From positions 3,720,001 to 3,784,000 of the forward strand of contig NC_088318.1 in assembly GCF_910592395.1 (NCBI RefSeq): 64,000 bases of DNA, written 5' to 3'. The stretch comes from Lineus longissimus (lineage: Eukaryota; Nemertea; Pilidiophora; Heteronemertea; Lineidae). Within the stretch, counting starts at the first letter, position 1; every line of letters starts with the position of its first letter. The translations under genes and the position numbers were made by a program. The notes under the pieces are model-generated. The model was not told the DNA's origin. It saw nothing but the letters and a program-made list of their open reading frames with translations, and did not search any database. Shown piece by piece: positions 18,776 to 31,235 of the stretch.

Positions 18776-21700
18776 ATGGAAGAAATCCCACCACCGAACC
18801 AGACCCAGGATGAAGACAGAAACGGCCATGAACATGAAGAGTTCAGTACTCTAGTTGTCGTTGAATTTAAGTCTTCTATAGACCCAGCTTGTGTGGAATG
18901 GTTCTTGTCCAAAGTTGACGCTTCCCGCAGCAACGATGGAGCAGAGATGCAAGCACAGATAGCTGCTGACGAGGAAGGAAAGGTATACCAAACTTTTGGT
19001 TAAAGAATCCTAGCTGTGGAACCAGTAAAAAGGTCACTAACTTTGACTGCCCTGATAATGCCACATGAGTATATAGCCGCACTTACACCACCTGAAAATG
19101 GACCACCAATCTTGGTTCGGGAACCAATGCCGCACCATCGAAAATCCACCAAGCGCTTACACCAGCGCTGCAGCTAGTTATAAAATCCGGCTACAGATGG
19201 CGCGCAAACAATAAATTGCATGCGCAGAAAGCGCCATTTCGAAAGCGCCGCCTGGAGCCGAACCATCTAACTAGCTAATTGCCGATCCATTTGCGCGTAC
19301 ACCACGACAAAGTCGAGCTTTTAACAAGCCGGGCGAATTTGGACCATCAAGCTTGGTGGGACAAATTCGCTCGGCAATTTGTATCGGCAATGGATTGCCG
19401 AACCAATTTGTCGCGGCAATGTGGTGGTGTAAGTGCAATTGGTCCACCAATATTTCGTGGTGTAAGCGCAGCTTATATCGAGCCTTCAAATGAGCCACTA
19501 AAGGGGGCCATCGAAAATTGACCATTGTGGTCAGGATGCCCCTGGGGGCTCGCTCCATAAATCACCATACCATAATAAGCACAAATTAGAAACAGCAGAA
19601 ATACACACTTCATAGAATAAATGTGCCATTGTGGGTATTGAGATGAGCTCTGGAAGTCTGATAAAATACCTTTATCAAGATCAATATCTTTTTTAGGATA
19701 CTGTTGTGCATATCAGCGCATCAACCAACCGCTTGCTAGCAGCAGCTGAATTGATGGAACTGAGGAAGCCATGCATCGATGGAACACTTCGAGAATTCTC
19801 CCTGGCAGAGGTTGAACATTACAAAGGCTCAGGTGCGAGGAAAAATTCCATCTTCACTCACTGAAGCTCTTTATGGCTTCATAACTTTCATTCATAGCAG
19901 TAGCTGTCTCAGGCTATGATGAAGTTGACTGTAGTCTGCGGGTCAGTGCCCCTCGCTGACAGTTGTTCTTGGCATGCAAATCTGACTGCCATGGCAGTTT
20001 CTGGTGTATTGAAAACAGGTCACAGTTTAGGAGAATGGATGTGGCTTGGGGTTCCGACGTTCATCTTGTCCAAATGGGTGCTGAGAGGAAATTGAAGTGT
20101 TTGCCACAATGACTTGGTTGTTGTGAAAAATCCAAGATGAGAATATGAAAACAATGAATGAAATTAGTAGTATATCTGCACTTCTCATTCAATATTTCAG
20201 GCGATCTGGACACCTTTTTGACAACAGCTGAGAAACAACGTATCGTCTGCCACGAAATTGAGAACATCCGTGCAACTGAGGCAGATACTCAAATACCTGG
20301 CTACGAAAGTAAATTAAAAGGTCTTTACCCTGGAGAATCAATTGGTAGGTCAAGAGACGAGTCCAAATTTGACTAATTTTATCCTTTGATAAGCTTGGAG
20401 AATGAGCCACGCTTTGGTTGCTGACGGCAATGACAACGATGGTGAAATAGTGGTCACAATGACATTTGGTCAAAATCCCAATTACGTACAGCAATCCCTC
20501 TTTCATTTTTACCAACATCCCAATTACGTACAAGAAGCCCTCTTTCATTTTTATCAACATCCCAATTACGTACAACAAGCCCTCTTTCATTTTTACCAAC
20601 ATCCCAATTACGTACAACAATCCCTCTTTCATTTTTACCAACATCCCAATTACGTACAACAAGCCCTCTTTCATTTTTACCAACATCCCAATTACGTACA
20701 ACAAGCCCTCTTTCATTTTTACCAACATCCCAATTACGTACAACAAGCCCTCTTTCATTTTTACCAACGAATCTTGCCTCATGAGGACATTATTGCACAA
20801 TTTAGAGTGTTTTGGGCAGGGCTCCGTCCAATCTCTGCCACAAACTGTCTGGCTCTCTTGTGTTCTCATAACAGACTCCATTCAATTGGTAATGGTACAT
20901 GGAAGTTCTGACCATCTTTTTCCTTTGCTAGTTGGTAGGATGGTCCATGACGGTCTCATTGTGCAGCTTTTTCCCCTCCACGAGGAAGAAGAGCTAAAGT
21001 CACTCACCGAAGAATGGTTTGGTAGCTGGAGGACCCTACTTCATGTCAGACAGCCTGTGGGTAAGGACGTAAAGAATTGTTTTAAAAATATTTAACCAAA
21101 CCTTTAGAAAGAGATGAGCTAACATTTTCCCCGTGATCCAACCTTTCTTCCAGAAGAACTAATCAAGCGACTCATGGGTCCACCAGAAGTAGGTTGTCTT
21201 TGAGTGACCAGTGTGCGAAGTTAGGGGCCTGGGGTATGTTTAATTTGAGTTGTATCTCAAACGAGCGTGAATAGATTCGATGTACTATGTATGTTGTATT
21301 AAATGGTTTCTTTGTCTAAGAAACTCACTCCTAATGCATGTTCTTTTAATATTTTTCAGAGAAAGTGAGAAAGTATTTTGGAGAAACTTACGCAATGTAC
21401 TTTGCCTTCCTCGGCCATTACACAAAGGCGCTGATTCCACCGTCGATGATCAGCATCTTCTACATCATCTTCACACTAGATGGCGTCTTCAAGCAGACGT
21501 TCTTCTGCGTTTTCAATCTGATCTGGGTGACGCTATTCCTCGAGATGTGGAAACGGAACAGTGCCGAACATGCCTATACCTGGGGTACCCTCAATACGAA
21601 GCTTACCGAGGAGCCGCGGGCCGCATTCCATGGGCGGATGGGCGTTAACTTAATCACAGGGAAACCGGAACCAAAATACTCCAAGAAGAAACGTCTGCTG

Positions 21701-24700
21701 AAGTTCTACGGTGTCTCTCTCCCATCGATGATTGCTGGACTCTTGTTTTGTTTCTTCATGATGATGGTCTATTTTTGGTTCCAAGACTTCACTGAGGCCA
21801 TCTATCAGAAGGATCCGTCAACGGCCAATTCAATCCTGAATCTTATGCCGAGTGTTGTGTATGCTGTCATGATCGGCGTTGCTAATGCTGTGTATCGTCC
21901 CCTGGCCGTCATGCTGAATGAATGGGGTGAGTGATTAAAACAATTAATCAAGCAACTGTGTGTTATAAAAAGTTAGAGACCACAAAATCATCAGGCTGCT
22001 CCCCAAAAATGTCCTTGATATTACCAAACGGCCCATAGTACCTAAGTTTTTAACGCTGATTGACCAGGCTGCCTAGATGGAACCAGTAAAGTATTGTTAT
22101 GAATTGTCCACAAAAGTTCACCTTATCAGCTCAGATAACAGCATCCTGTAAGTGCGGCAGTTTCTTTTTTCTTCTTCCGAGCGTTTTCCGGACAGTAATT
22201 CCTGATTCGTTGATAAATACGGCTGTTCTTTGGAGCTGTTGTTGGTTAGGAAGGCAAGTTCCTTCAGGCCAGATGTCATTCCTAACAGTTGCCGGGAAGC
22301 AGTTTTGGTGCAATGTTTTTAACACGACAATGGGTGATATGAATAAAGACTAGCAAATGCTTTTGCTGAAAACTCCATGTACATTTACACTAGGCCTTTC
22401 TCTTCAAAACTGAAGTAAAAGCATTTACTAGTCTTTATTCATATCACCCAATGTTTCTTTTCAGAGAATCACCGCCTCCAGTCTTCTTATGATAACCATT
22501 TGATTGTGAAGCTCCTCCTGGTGAGTGGAAAGCTCTTTGTAGTAATAGTCGTCTCCTTTGTGCAAGATTCGTTACAGAAATCATCCTTCTTCTTCTTTTG
22601 TTTCATAACAAACTGCGGCAATGCTCATTTGCAACAGTTCATTTTGGTATACCATGACTTAGTCATTATCTACAAGTAGGTCGTCCAATAAGCCCTCAAA
22701 TGTGTGTCGTCTGCTGTTGCCCTTTATCTTCTTTTATCATCTCATATATTTTGTTGTTTCAGTTTTACTCAGCCAACTGCTTCATGTCACTTTTCTGGAT
22801 TGCCTTCGTGCGCCAAAACATGGAAGAGCTCAGAATGGTAAGCAAATGTTAGGCTCGCAAACCTATGAGTTAACCTGTTCTACTTCAATTCAAGCCTTGA
22901 ATGTTGGGCTACTTGCATGTGTTTTTGCATTGTAGACTGAAACCAGCATCTTTCTTCTGTCCATGTCTAGGAAGGTGTTGCTCCTTCGGCCCCCTCTACG
23001 CTGTTAACAGGTGTTTCCGTGGGCCAGTTTCAGGAGCATCTTTGCTCCTTTATGAGGAACTACATTCTTCTTGCCAGGTATTTTGGTGGGCCTGTTTTTG
23101 GAGAGTTTTTGCTTCCCTGCAAGAGGCACTGGGGTATTGTGCCTGCCCCAACTTCGCTACAGACTTCCCTGAAGTAAAGCTTCTATGATTTGATTGAAAT
23201 GTTGATTGAATCAATGAACTGATAAGTATAATGTTGAAAGTACTTTGTTTTGTAAGAAATAAGAAGTGATTGATATTTTTCAACTCTCTTTCCTTGCAGA
23301 CTCTCATGACATTATTGATCATCCAACAATTGATAGGACAGGTCAGGGAATCGTTGATTCCGTTCCTGACAATCAAGTATGGCGAGGAACTCAAGAAGAC
23401 TGTCCAAGCAGGTTTGGGGGGAATCAAGAGGTTAAACCCCATGCGTTTGGGCAAGAAACTGCTGAGCTCAGAGACTGGCCATCAGGCCGATATCGAGAGA
23501 AAAATGGCCCCATCTGAGGTAAGTTCTATTGACGTTCACTTCAAGAGCAACAATATTGTGGTAAAATCAAACAAGAGTTATACCAAGTATAGATTATACT
23601 TGGTTATACTCATGTGATAGGGAGGGCAACTCTCTTCGACAGTGTAGGTTTCCTCCTAATTACGTTACAATTGCCCAATATTGTTTATAAAGCCAATAAT
23701 GTCCTAGTAAAACTCAGTTCACAACTCGATATTTCTCATTCTAATTTCCAGGGTGTTCTTGACGAGTATCTGGAGATCTTCCTCCAGTTTGGCTATGTGT
23801 TCTTGTTCTCCTCTGTCTTCCCTTCAGCCGCTATTTGGGCATTTATCAACAACATGATGGAGATCAGGACCGACGCTCTCAAAATGTGCAAACTCTTCCA
23901 GCGGCCATTTCCCCAACCGGCAGCTGGTATCGGAGCATGGCAGGTCAGTATAAAGGTCTAGACTCAGGCAATTTAGCATCCCCCCTGCAGTGCCCCCTTG
24001 TGGCACATTCTTTAAACTTGGAACATACTTCATAAAAAGTCTTTTCCGTCAAAAATATCTAAATGTGTTGTATCTTCAGAAGATGTTTTTGGTTGATAAA
24101 GATATAAATGAAAGAAACCATGTCAATTCTTCCTCAAAAGCAAAGAAAGGCAGTCGCTTTTTCCTATAAATCAAAGAAATTATATCAATTCTTCCTCAAA
24201 AGCAAAGAAAGGCAGTGGTTTCTTCCTAAATGAAAGAAATCATGTCATATCTTCCTCAAAAGCATAGAAAGGCAGTCGTTTCTTCCTATAAATGAAAGAA
24301 ATCATGGCAATTGTTCCTCAACAGCAAAGAAAGGCATACGTTTCTTCCTATAAGTGAAAGAAATCATATCATTTCTTCCTTAAAATCAAAGAAAGGCAGT
24401 CATTACTTCCTATAAATGAAAGAAATCATATCAATTCTTCCTCAAAAGCAAAGAAAGGCAGTCATTTCTTCCTATAAATGAAATAAATCATGCCAATTCT
24501 TCCTTAAAATCAAAGAAAGGCATTCGGTTCTTCCTATAAATGAAAGAAATCATGTCATTTCTTCCTCAAAAGCAAAGAAAGGCAGTCGTTTCTTCCTATA
24601 AATGAAAGAAATCATATCAATTCTTCCTCAAAAGCAAAGAAAGGCATTCAGTTCTTCCTATAAATGAAAGAAATCATGTCATTTCTTCCTCAAAAGCAAA

Positions 24701-27700
24701 GAAAGGCAGTCGTTTCTTCCTATGAATGAAAGAAATCATGTCAATTCCTCCTCAAAAGCAAAGAAAGGCAGTTGTTTCTTCCTATAAATGAAAGAAATCA
24801 TATCAATTCTTCCTGAAAAGCAAAGAAAGGTAGTCATTTGTTCCTGTGAATGAAAGACATCATGTCAATTCTTCCTCAAAAGCAAATTTTGTTTTCACTT
24901 TGTATTTGATAACAACGTTCAACCCAATGTAATATTTAATCCTAGACAGCCTGAATCATATCCTGTTATTTTTCACTTTCAGCTCGCCTTTGAACTGATG
25001 GGTGTTCTTGCTGTTATCACCAACTGTGCCTTACTAGGATTGTCACCATTTGCTCAGGCCTTAGTTCCAACAGTTGGACCAGTCAAACTTGTTCTCATCA
25101 TTGTAGCAGTCGAGGTAAGCGGCCTTGAACATGTGCTTTGTCATTTGTTATATCAAGGCAGACAACATACGCGTGTTAAGTTGTGCTGCGCTGTGCTGCA
25201 TGTACATTGACAAGGCGGATGCTATAGAAAAAATTCAAGTTGACAATTTCAGACACAATCTTTGCACTTTTTGGCGTTCCCCTCCCCTGCTTATGTTTTG
25301 AATTTGATGTCACATTACCACGCTATTATTCTAGGGGACCCGTCCTCAGTTCTTATAATCTAAAGTATTGAGGTTGTCAATGACGGCTTTAGAAGACTTT
25401 TATGTAGCCAAGGCTCTGTGTGAGGCCCGAATGTGCCCGAATTTCTATAATTTCAATATTGTCTATTTATGTGCATATGTGAGTGAAATAAAAAACCACT
25501 CAGATTTTTATAAATTATATCATTTATCACCAAAATGTTCAATCATAAAACTAGTAGTTCCATCAGAAAGTGCTCATCAAGACCTGTCCATAACATGGTC
25601 ATTTCAATAAATTGTGACAATTGAGTTCCTCACTTGGCCGGTTGGCATGGGAATGTCACCAACAGTCCATAGACATTTTCAGCAACTTATTTTCTTCTCT
25701 CCACAGCATGCTGTGATGTTCTTCAAGTCGACCCTCGACTTTCTGATTCCTGACGTACCAAAGTGGGTCCAGATTGCCGTTGCAAAGCAGGAGTACCAAT
25801 CAAAACAGGCATGGAGAAAACAGGTATGTCCATTATGTCATTCATAGATATTTCTTTGGTCCGTTGAATCTGAAAATTGTCTGTCTGAAATTTTTCGACT
25901 CTATTTTGGACTATTCAGGCTCTTGATTGCTAAGACTTCAAATTGCACCAGATACTTTTATGGCCTAACAGAAAATGCATTTCGAGGAAGATTTTTGAAC
26001 ATCAAACTTTCCCTGATTGGGGGAAATCCAAAAATTTTGTCTGAAAATGAATTTCAGCCTCAGACACTAAAAGATTCAAAGGACCATTAGCGCATGTTAA
26101 TAATTAGTTGATTTCATTTTGTTTTGTTGCCCAATTCTGTTGTTAGTTTGTTTCATATCTCTAATTTCACCTTTTATTTGATTTGATTTACGGAGTACAT
26201 TGTAGATTTTTTTCAATGAAATTTCAATAGGGCGGCCTGAATATAATATTTGTGATGTCATCAACCTCCGATGAGAAACCATGGACATTGGACCTCTGAC
26301 TCTGAAATTTTTTTCTCATATCAGCAACGACACCTCTGATTTCTGTTGACGTTAATGACATCATTTGCAACTCTTGTAGAGGTCATTTGTCAATTGTGAC
26401 ATCATTTGTTTATCTTTGAGACGCCCTGCTGCGAAATTTTCAGTAGTGCTAGTGACTCAATCGATATGATAGCATGAATTTTCAATTTCGTTTTCAAAAG
26501 TTTTGCTACTAATGGCTGTAAATAACTGATCATAACAACTGCAACTTTCTTTAGTTCAGTTTCTAGCTAAATCGCTATTCATGTACTCTGATGCCTAAAA
26601 TAATTCATTCAAACTGCCGTAAAAAGAAAACTGTTCAGTTGGTGTTGTACCCATTGTCTCTCTGTTCTTTATCCATTTAAAGCCTCTGCTATATACAGCA
26701 GAACCTCTGTAATAAGGACACCCTCAGGAATGGCTAGTCTGACCTAAGTAGAGAGGTATCCTGATTAGAGAGGTCCAATTGAATGGTAGCAACTAACTAC
26801 AAATCTAGTGTCCTAATTAGACTGGGTGTCCTTATTAGAGAGGTGTCCATTAAGGGAGGCTCCACTATACTCAACACCTGCTTTCCAGATCTTGTTGAAA
26901 ATTCGATATCCCTCTACTAAATACTCATCGCCACCTGCTTTCCAGACATTCCAGTGTTTAAAGGAAGAATCTATCATCAAAGAAGCCTCGTTTTGTGTCG
27001 AAAATGATTATACAACTTCTGAAAATCATAATCATGTAAAGACGCTGTAAAATGCTAGGTATGCATGTTTCCCATCTTCATTCAAGCACCCCGAAAAGGA
27101 GACATTTTCATTGCAAAGCGATGCGATAATTGTCACTGGTGACAAATATCTCTTGTTTACATTGGTCATTGCATGTAGAAGTTGTTCATCGCTGCGACTT
27201 CCACAGCTTTAAACCTAGCTATGACCAGTTTAACCAACAGAGAAGCAATCTTTTTATTGCCAATTGCAGCAATAATTATCGAATGTCACTGCGATAAAAG
27301 TCTCTAGTTCGCAGGGTGCTTTATCTTTTCCTCTCATCGTGCCTCTTTGATGTAACCTGCTTTTGGTCATCAAATATTCTCCTTTCTTTCATTTTCTGCT
27401 TTTGATGAATGCGATATTGTCTTGGAAAAAACATTAAAAAGATTTCAGCATTTTCACCAAATACACTGCATGCAATCTTTTTACTATTGCACATAATATT
27501 TCCCCACGTTGCACATCACTTGCATGTTTTAGTGTTTCTGTCTGACTTCTCACAACACTTTAATTCTAATTGCACAATTTTGGGTAGTTTGTTGCAGTCG
27601 GCTAATACATACTGTTTATTGGCTGTGGTTTCAAAGGTTTGGTGATTCATGTATTTTCATTGAATTTAAACTGCAAAGGTCATTTTGTACCCCAAACCGA

Positions 27701-28189
27701 CCAAACTTCTGAGTGAGAATGCTAATGGGAAATTAGCTTGCGGCTAAGCTAGGAATTGCCTTAAAAGTATGCGGTTTCATTGCATTTCTCACAGCAGGCA
27801 ACCTGATATCCGTCATCAAAAATATATAAGGCCAGCTTATATATTTTTGCCGTCATGAAATGCCATCTTGTTCTCCAATCAAAATGTGTACCTCTCCATT
27901 CTCTGGTTACCTCCCTGAATTAGATTCTGCTGAGCAAAAACCTGTTTGTGCCCCTGGGCAGCAAAGAAAATCATTTTACCGGGAATGAAAAATCGAAACT
28001 TGACAACAACCAGTATGAACTAAAACCGTTTATCACTACTAGACACTACTCTGCAATAAAACATTATTTGAAACACTTTCAGGGCTGCTGAGATTCATCT
28101 GAAATTTCGTATTTTACTTTCAGAAATCCGAAGAGTTGAGGAAACTTCTCAAGTCAAGAGGTCGAAAGATATTGAAAGTAGATGTTTAA
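18776..28189 (+). CDS. ANO10: Anoctamin-10 (TMEM16K), ER phospholipid scramblase
   Basis: Multi-pass TMEM16-family protein; the mammalian orthologue is a calcium-dependent lipid scramblase of the ER. Coding exons: 18776-18982, 19697-19832, 20201-20344, 20932-21060, 21360-21926, 22465-22520, 22763-22837, 23300-23518, 23752-23943, 24983-25114, 25707-25823, 28124-28189; 679 aa (human 660). All phases join. An in-frame TGA 12 bp upstream supports the ATG. Family landmarks: KYFGETYAMYFAFL, FNLIWVTLFLEMWKRN, YTWGTLNTK, EEPRAAFHGRMGVNLITGK, ENHRLQSSYDNHLIVKLLL, LDEYLEIFLQFGYVFLFSSV, RTDALKMCKLFQRPFPQP and ITNCALLGLSPFAQA all align with human ANO10. The cytosolic N-terminal domain is in the first four exons and the anoctamin membrane domain follows. 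Introns carry a SINE, MITEs and two minisatellites. Confidence 0.97.
19076..19472. mobile_element. About 400-bp MITE in ANO10 intron 1
   Basis: Inverted ends: GCCGCACTTACACCAC at the left, GTGGTGTAAGCGCAGC at the right, extended inward by GGACCACCAAT against ATTGGTCCACCAA. TATA flanks both sides. The interior has further internal inverted strings (CAATTTG, GCCGA). No protein is encoded. Confidence 0.75.
20469..20767. repeat. 42-bp minisatellite in ANO10 intron 3, seven copies
   Basis: Nearly identical units containing CATCCCAATTACGTACAACA and CCTCTTTCATTTTTACC. A 42-bp period (14 codons) keeps several frames open and produces spurious ORFs. It lies between the exons ending at 20344 and starting at 20932. 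Confidence 0.95.
22332..22449. mobile_element. GGGTGATATG palindromic MITE, copy 1 (ANO10 intron 5)
   Basis: About 118 bp; the inverted ends are GGGTGATATGAATAAAGACT and AGTCTTTATTCATATCACCC. The right end stops 15 bp before the exon starting at 22465. Each arm contains AATAAA read outward-in, so the element carries a poly(A)-signal hexamer on both strands. Confidence 0.9.
23606..23743 (+). mobile_element. 5'-truncated SINE in ANO10 intron 8
   Basis: Matches the 3' half of the SINE at 11575-11804: ACTCATGTGATAG, GTAGGTTTCCTCCTAATTAC, CCAATATTGTTTA and CAACTCGATATTTCTCATTC occur in the same order. The tRNA-like head is missing. Its tail runs to within a few bases of the acceptor CAG at 23749-23751. 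Confidence 0.75.
24097..24892. repeat. About 62-bp minisatellite in ANO10 intron 9, roughly 13 copies
   Basis: Unit of TATAAATGAAAGAAATCATG, TCAATTCTTCCTCAAAAGCA and AAGAAAGGCAGTCGTTTCTT. Copies differ by scattered substitutions (CATTTCTTCC or CAATTCTTCC). It fills most of the intron between 23944 and 24982. Confidence 0.93.
26694..26869. mobile_element. Pogo/Tigger-like MITE in the last ANO10 intron
   Basis: About 175 bp with ends TACAGCAGAACCTCTGTAAT and AAGGGAGGCTCCACTATA, of the same family as 12423-12614. The rest of this 2.3-kb intron (25824-28123) shows nothing recognisable. Confidence 0.7.
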
Positions 28190-28615
28190 ATGTCCGTGGT
28201 GGCAGTTCTGCTACTTGTCATGTTGTTTCTTGCTGTAGGATCAGATCTTAGAATGTTTATTTAACAAGAAAATTTAACATAGTTAACGTATAGCCTTTTG
28301 TAATGGGTTGGTTAAGAATTAAAGGGGACCTTAAGGAGGAGCTTGGGGGCCAAACTGGTGGTCTTTTGGTGACTGATATGCGTAGTAAGGGGGCTGGGTC
28401 GTGCGTATTTGAGCATTACATGTAGATATTCCTGATACAACCATGAATAGCTGCGATATACTGTGAGATAGATAGACCACTATTGGCAACGTTTTGTAAC
28501 TTATTCTAACCTACCATACTCCTGTCTCTATACTCCCTTCAAGTGCTTGTTTATTCAAGACAGTTGTTCAATCTTGCTATGGTAGTACAGTGTAGTTGCA
28601 GATAACCAGAACATT

Positions 28616-28733
28616 GGGTGATATGAATAAAGACTAGCAAATGCTTTTACTTCAATTTTGTACAGAAAGGCCAAGTGTAAATGTACATGGAGTTTTAGAT
28701 AAAAGCATTTACTACTCTTTATTCATATCACCC
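28616..28733. mobile_element. GGGTGATATG palindromic MITE, copy 2
   Basis: Same inverted ends as 22332-22449, inside duplication copy 1 and downstream of ANO10. Its AATAAA at 28626-28631 is the first perfect AATAAA seen after the ANO10 stop, so it could serve as that gene's poly(A) signal (inference). Confidence 0.88.
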
Positions 28734-29285
28734 ATTGTTGAGTTTCTGTGAGCGCTTTGAGCTATTGAAATAACTGGATGCAGCAGCTATCTTCGCTGAG
28801 GGATTTTGATCGGGTGACTGAAATTTTGTATTTGGTGACAGATTATGTGGGATCTTCCCCTCTGGTTTTTGGCTCTTATGTTTATGCCTATTCTTATTAA
28901 AATAGTATTTGTACATCTTTCAAAACAACGGCAACACAGTAATGTATATGTGGTACGTATAAACACAATTAGAACATTTCTAATTGACAAATTCCAAATT
29001 TTTTACGAATGGCGTTGGCCTATGAAGCCATTGTCAATAACAAATTGTATGATGTCGAAATTAATAATCTAGTCACTGTATTCATATCAGTTTGTTTTTT
29101 GAAGAAAAAATTTTTTAGGTTCTTTGGGTTATAATCATTGTTGTGATAAATATACAAATCCATGAGGAATTTTGGAAAGTGTATTAAAAATTGTTTGCCT
29201 TTTGATCAAAATATTTCAGGCTTGTACCGGTTCAGTGTGTGGACTTGTTTAATACACATCATTAATGACTGCTATTTCGGGTGTT

Positions 29286-29580
29286 GATGCGACTGCTGGA
29301 TTTAGGTGTGTAGGCCTATATGCTAGCTTCAGTGAAACTATGCTGATGTGACTGCTGGATTTAGGTGTGTAGGCCTATATGCTAGCTTCAGTGAAACTAT
29401 GCTGATGCGACTGCTGGATTTAGGTGTGTAGGCCTATATGCTGGCTCCAATGAAACTATGCTGATGCGACTGCTGGATTTAGGTGTGTAGGCCTATATGC
29501 TAGCTTCAGTGAAACTATGCTGATGCGACTGCTGGATTTAGGTGTGTAGGCCTATATGCTGGCTTCAATTAAACTATGCT
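29286..29580. repeat. 59-bp tandem array, five copies
   Basis: Units of GATGCGACTGCTGGATTTAG, GTGTGTAGGCCTATATGCTA and GCTTCAGTGAAACTATGCT. The array is copied with the larger duplication and reappears at 30677-30971. Confidence 0.93.
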
Positions 29581-29844
29581 ATTGCAAAGTTCTCCTTAGT
29601 TTTCCATGGTGATATTTTATTGTTGATTTGTATTTTGACAGATAGTAAAGTATCTGTTGATAAAGATACTGATATCAGTACAATTTTGAATCAAACTGTA
29701 AATCGTAATATTTTTGCAGGAAATAATCTCAATATGGAAAAAAACTTGCCAAAACATATTTTTGGTTGGAAAAATTTAACAAAAGTTTGTTATCTGCTAA
29801 AATAAGTCAGTGAGTGTTTAATTTTTCAGAAATTTGCAAAAGTG

Positions 29845-29955
29845 ACTACAAAAATGTCTGGACTAATAAATGCATTTCTCTAATAAATGACTAATGTTCT
29901 AATTGTGTTTATACGTACCAAATATACATTACTGTGTTGCCGTTGTTTTGAAAGA
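29845..29955. repeat. Inverted-repeat spacer between duplication copies
   Basis: Positions 29845-29873 are the reverse complement of 31402-31430 (ACTACAAAAATGTCTGGACT at the left end). Positions about 29889-29955 are the reverse complement of 30303-30371 inside copy 2, matching copy 2's version of a base that differs between copies. Copy 2 is thus bounded by inverted repeats. Confidence 0.85.
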
Positions 29956-31235
29956 TGTTCAATCTTGCTATGGTAGTACAGTGTAGTTGCAGATAACCAG
30001 AACATTGGGTGATATGAATAAAGACTAGCAAATGCTTTTACTTCAATTTTGTACAGAAAGGCCAAGTGTAAATGTACATGGAGTTTTAGATAAAAGCATT
30101 TACTACTCTTTATTCATATCACCCATTGTTGAGTTTCTGTGAGCGCTTTGAGCTATTGAAATAACTGGATGCAGCAGCTATCTTCGCTGAGGGATTTTGA
30201 TCGGGTGACTGAAATTTTGTATTTGGTGACAGATTATGTGGGATCTTCCCCTCTGGTTTTTGGCTCTTATGTTTATGCCTATTCTTATTAAAATAGTATT
30301 TGTACATCTTTCAAAACAACGGCAACACAGTAATGTATATTTGGTACGTATAAACACAATTAGAACATTTCTAATTGACAAATTCCAAATTTTTTACGAA
30401 TGGCGTTGGCCTATGAAGCCATTGTCAATAACAAATTGTATGATGTCGAAATTAATAATCTAGTCACTGTATTCATATCAGTTTGTTTTTTGAAGAAAAA
30501 ATTTTTTAGGTTCTTTGGGTTATAATCATTGTTGTGATAAATATACAAATCCATGAGGAATTTTGGAAAGTGTATTAAAAATTGTTTGCCTTTTGATCAA
30601 AATATTTCAGGCTTGTACCGGTTCAGTGTGTGGACTTGTTTAATACACATCATTAATGACTGCTATTTCGGGTGTTGATGCGACTGCTGGATTTAGGTGT
30701 GTAGGCCTATATGCTAGCTTCAGTGAAACTATGCTGATGTGACTGCTGGATTTAGGTGTGTAGGCCTATATGCTAGCTTCAGTGAAACTATGCTGATGCG
30801 ACTGCTGGATTTAGGTGTGTAGGCCTATATGCTGGCTCCAATGAAACTATGCTGATGCGACTGCTGGATTTAGGTGTGTAGGCCTATATGCTAGCTTCAG
30901 TGAAACTATGCTGATGCGACTGCTGGATTTAGGTGTGTAGGCCTATATGCTGGCTTCAATTAAACTATGCTATTGCAAAGTTCTCCTTAGTTTTCCATGG
31001 TGATATTTTATTGTTGATTTGTATTTTGACAGATAGTAAAGTATCTGTTGATAAAGATACTGATATCAGTACAATTTTGAATCAAACTGTAAATCGTAAT
31101 ATTTTTGCAGGAAATAATCTCAATATGGAAAAAAACTTGCCAAAACATATTTTTGGTTGGAAAAATTTAACAAAAGTTTGTTATCTGCTAAAATAAGTCA
31201 GTGAGTGTTTAATTTTTCAGAAATTTGCAAAAGTG
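29956..31235. repeat. 1,280-bp direct duplication, copy 2
   Basis: Second copy, near-identical to 28565-29844, with its own GGGTGATATG MITE (30007-30124) and 59-bp array (30677-30971). It lies within a segment flanked by 29-bp inverted repeats (29845-29873 and 31402-31430). Confidence 0.95.

Larger units (their letters stand above)
28565..29844. repeat. 1,280-bp direct duplication, copy 1
   Basis: Near-identical to 29956-31235 at a constant offset of 1,391 bp. It contains a GGGTGATATG MITE (28616-28733) and a 59-bp tandem array (29286-29580). One visible difference is TATATGTGGTACG here versus TATATTTGGTACG in copy 2. It starts about 380 bp past the ANO10 stop. Confidence 0.95.

Noticed and set aside
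20402-21095. ORFs with HPNYVQQALFHFYQ-type repeats and the opposite-strand ORF
   Set aside because: These translate the 42-bp intronic minisatellite of ANO10; no splice or family evidence supports them.
21154-21191. Candidate 12-residue cassette exon in ANO10 (EELIKRLMGPPE)
   Set aside because: Including it would leave the next exon in a frame that reads AGA AAG TGA. Skipping it joins exon phases perfectly and matches the family.
28728-31196. Paired identical ORFs of 60-90 codons
   Set aside because: They are identical only because the whole 1,280-bp segment is duplicated; they overlap MITE and tandem-repeat sequence and show no protein features.
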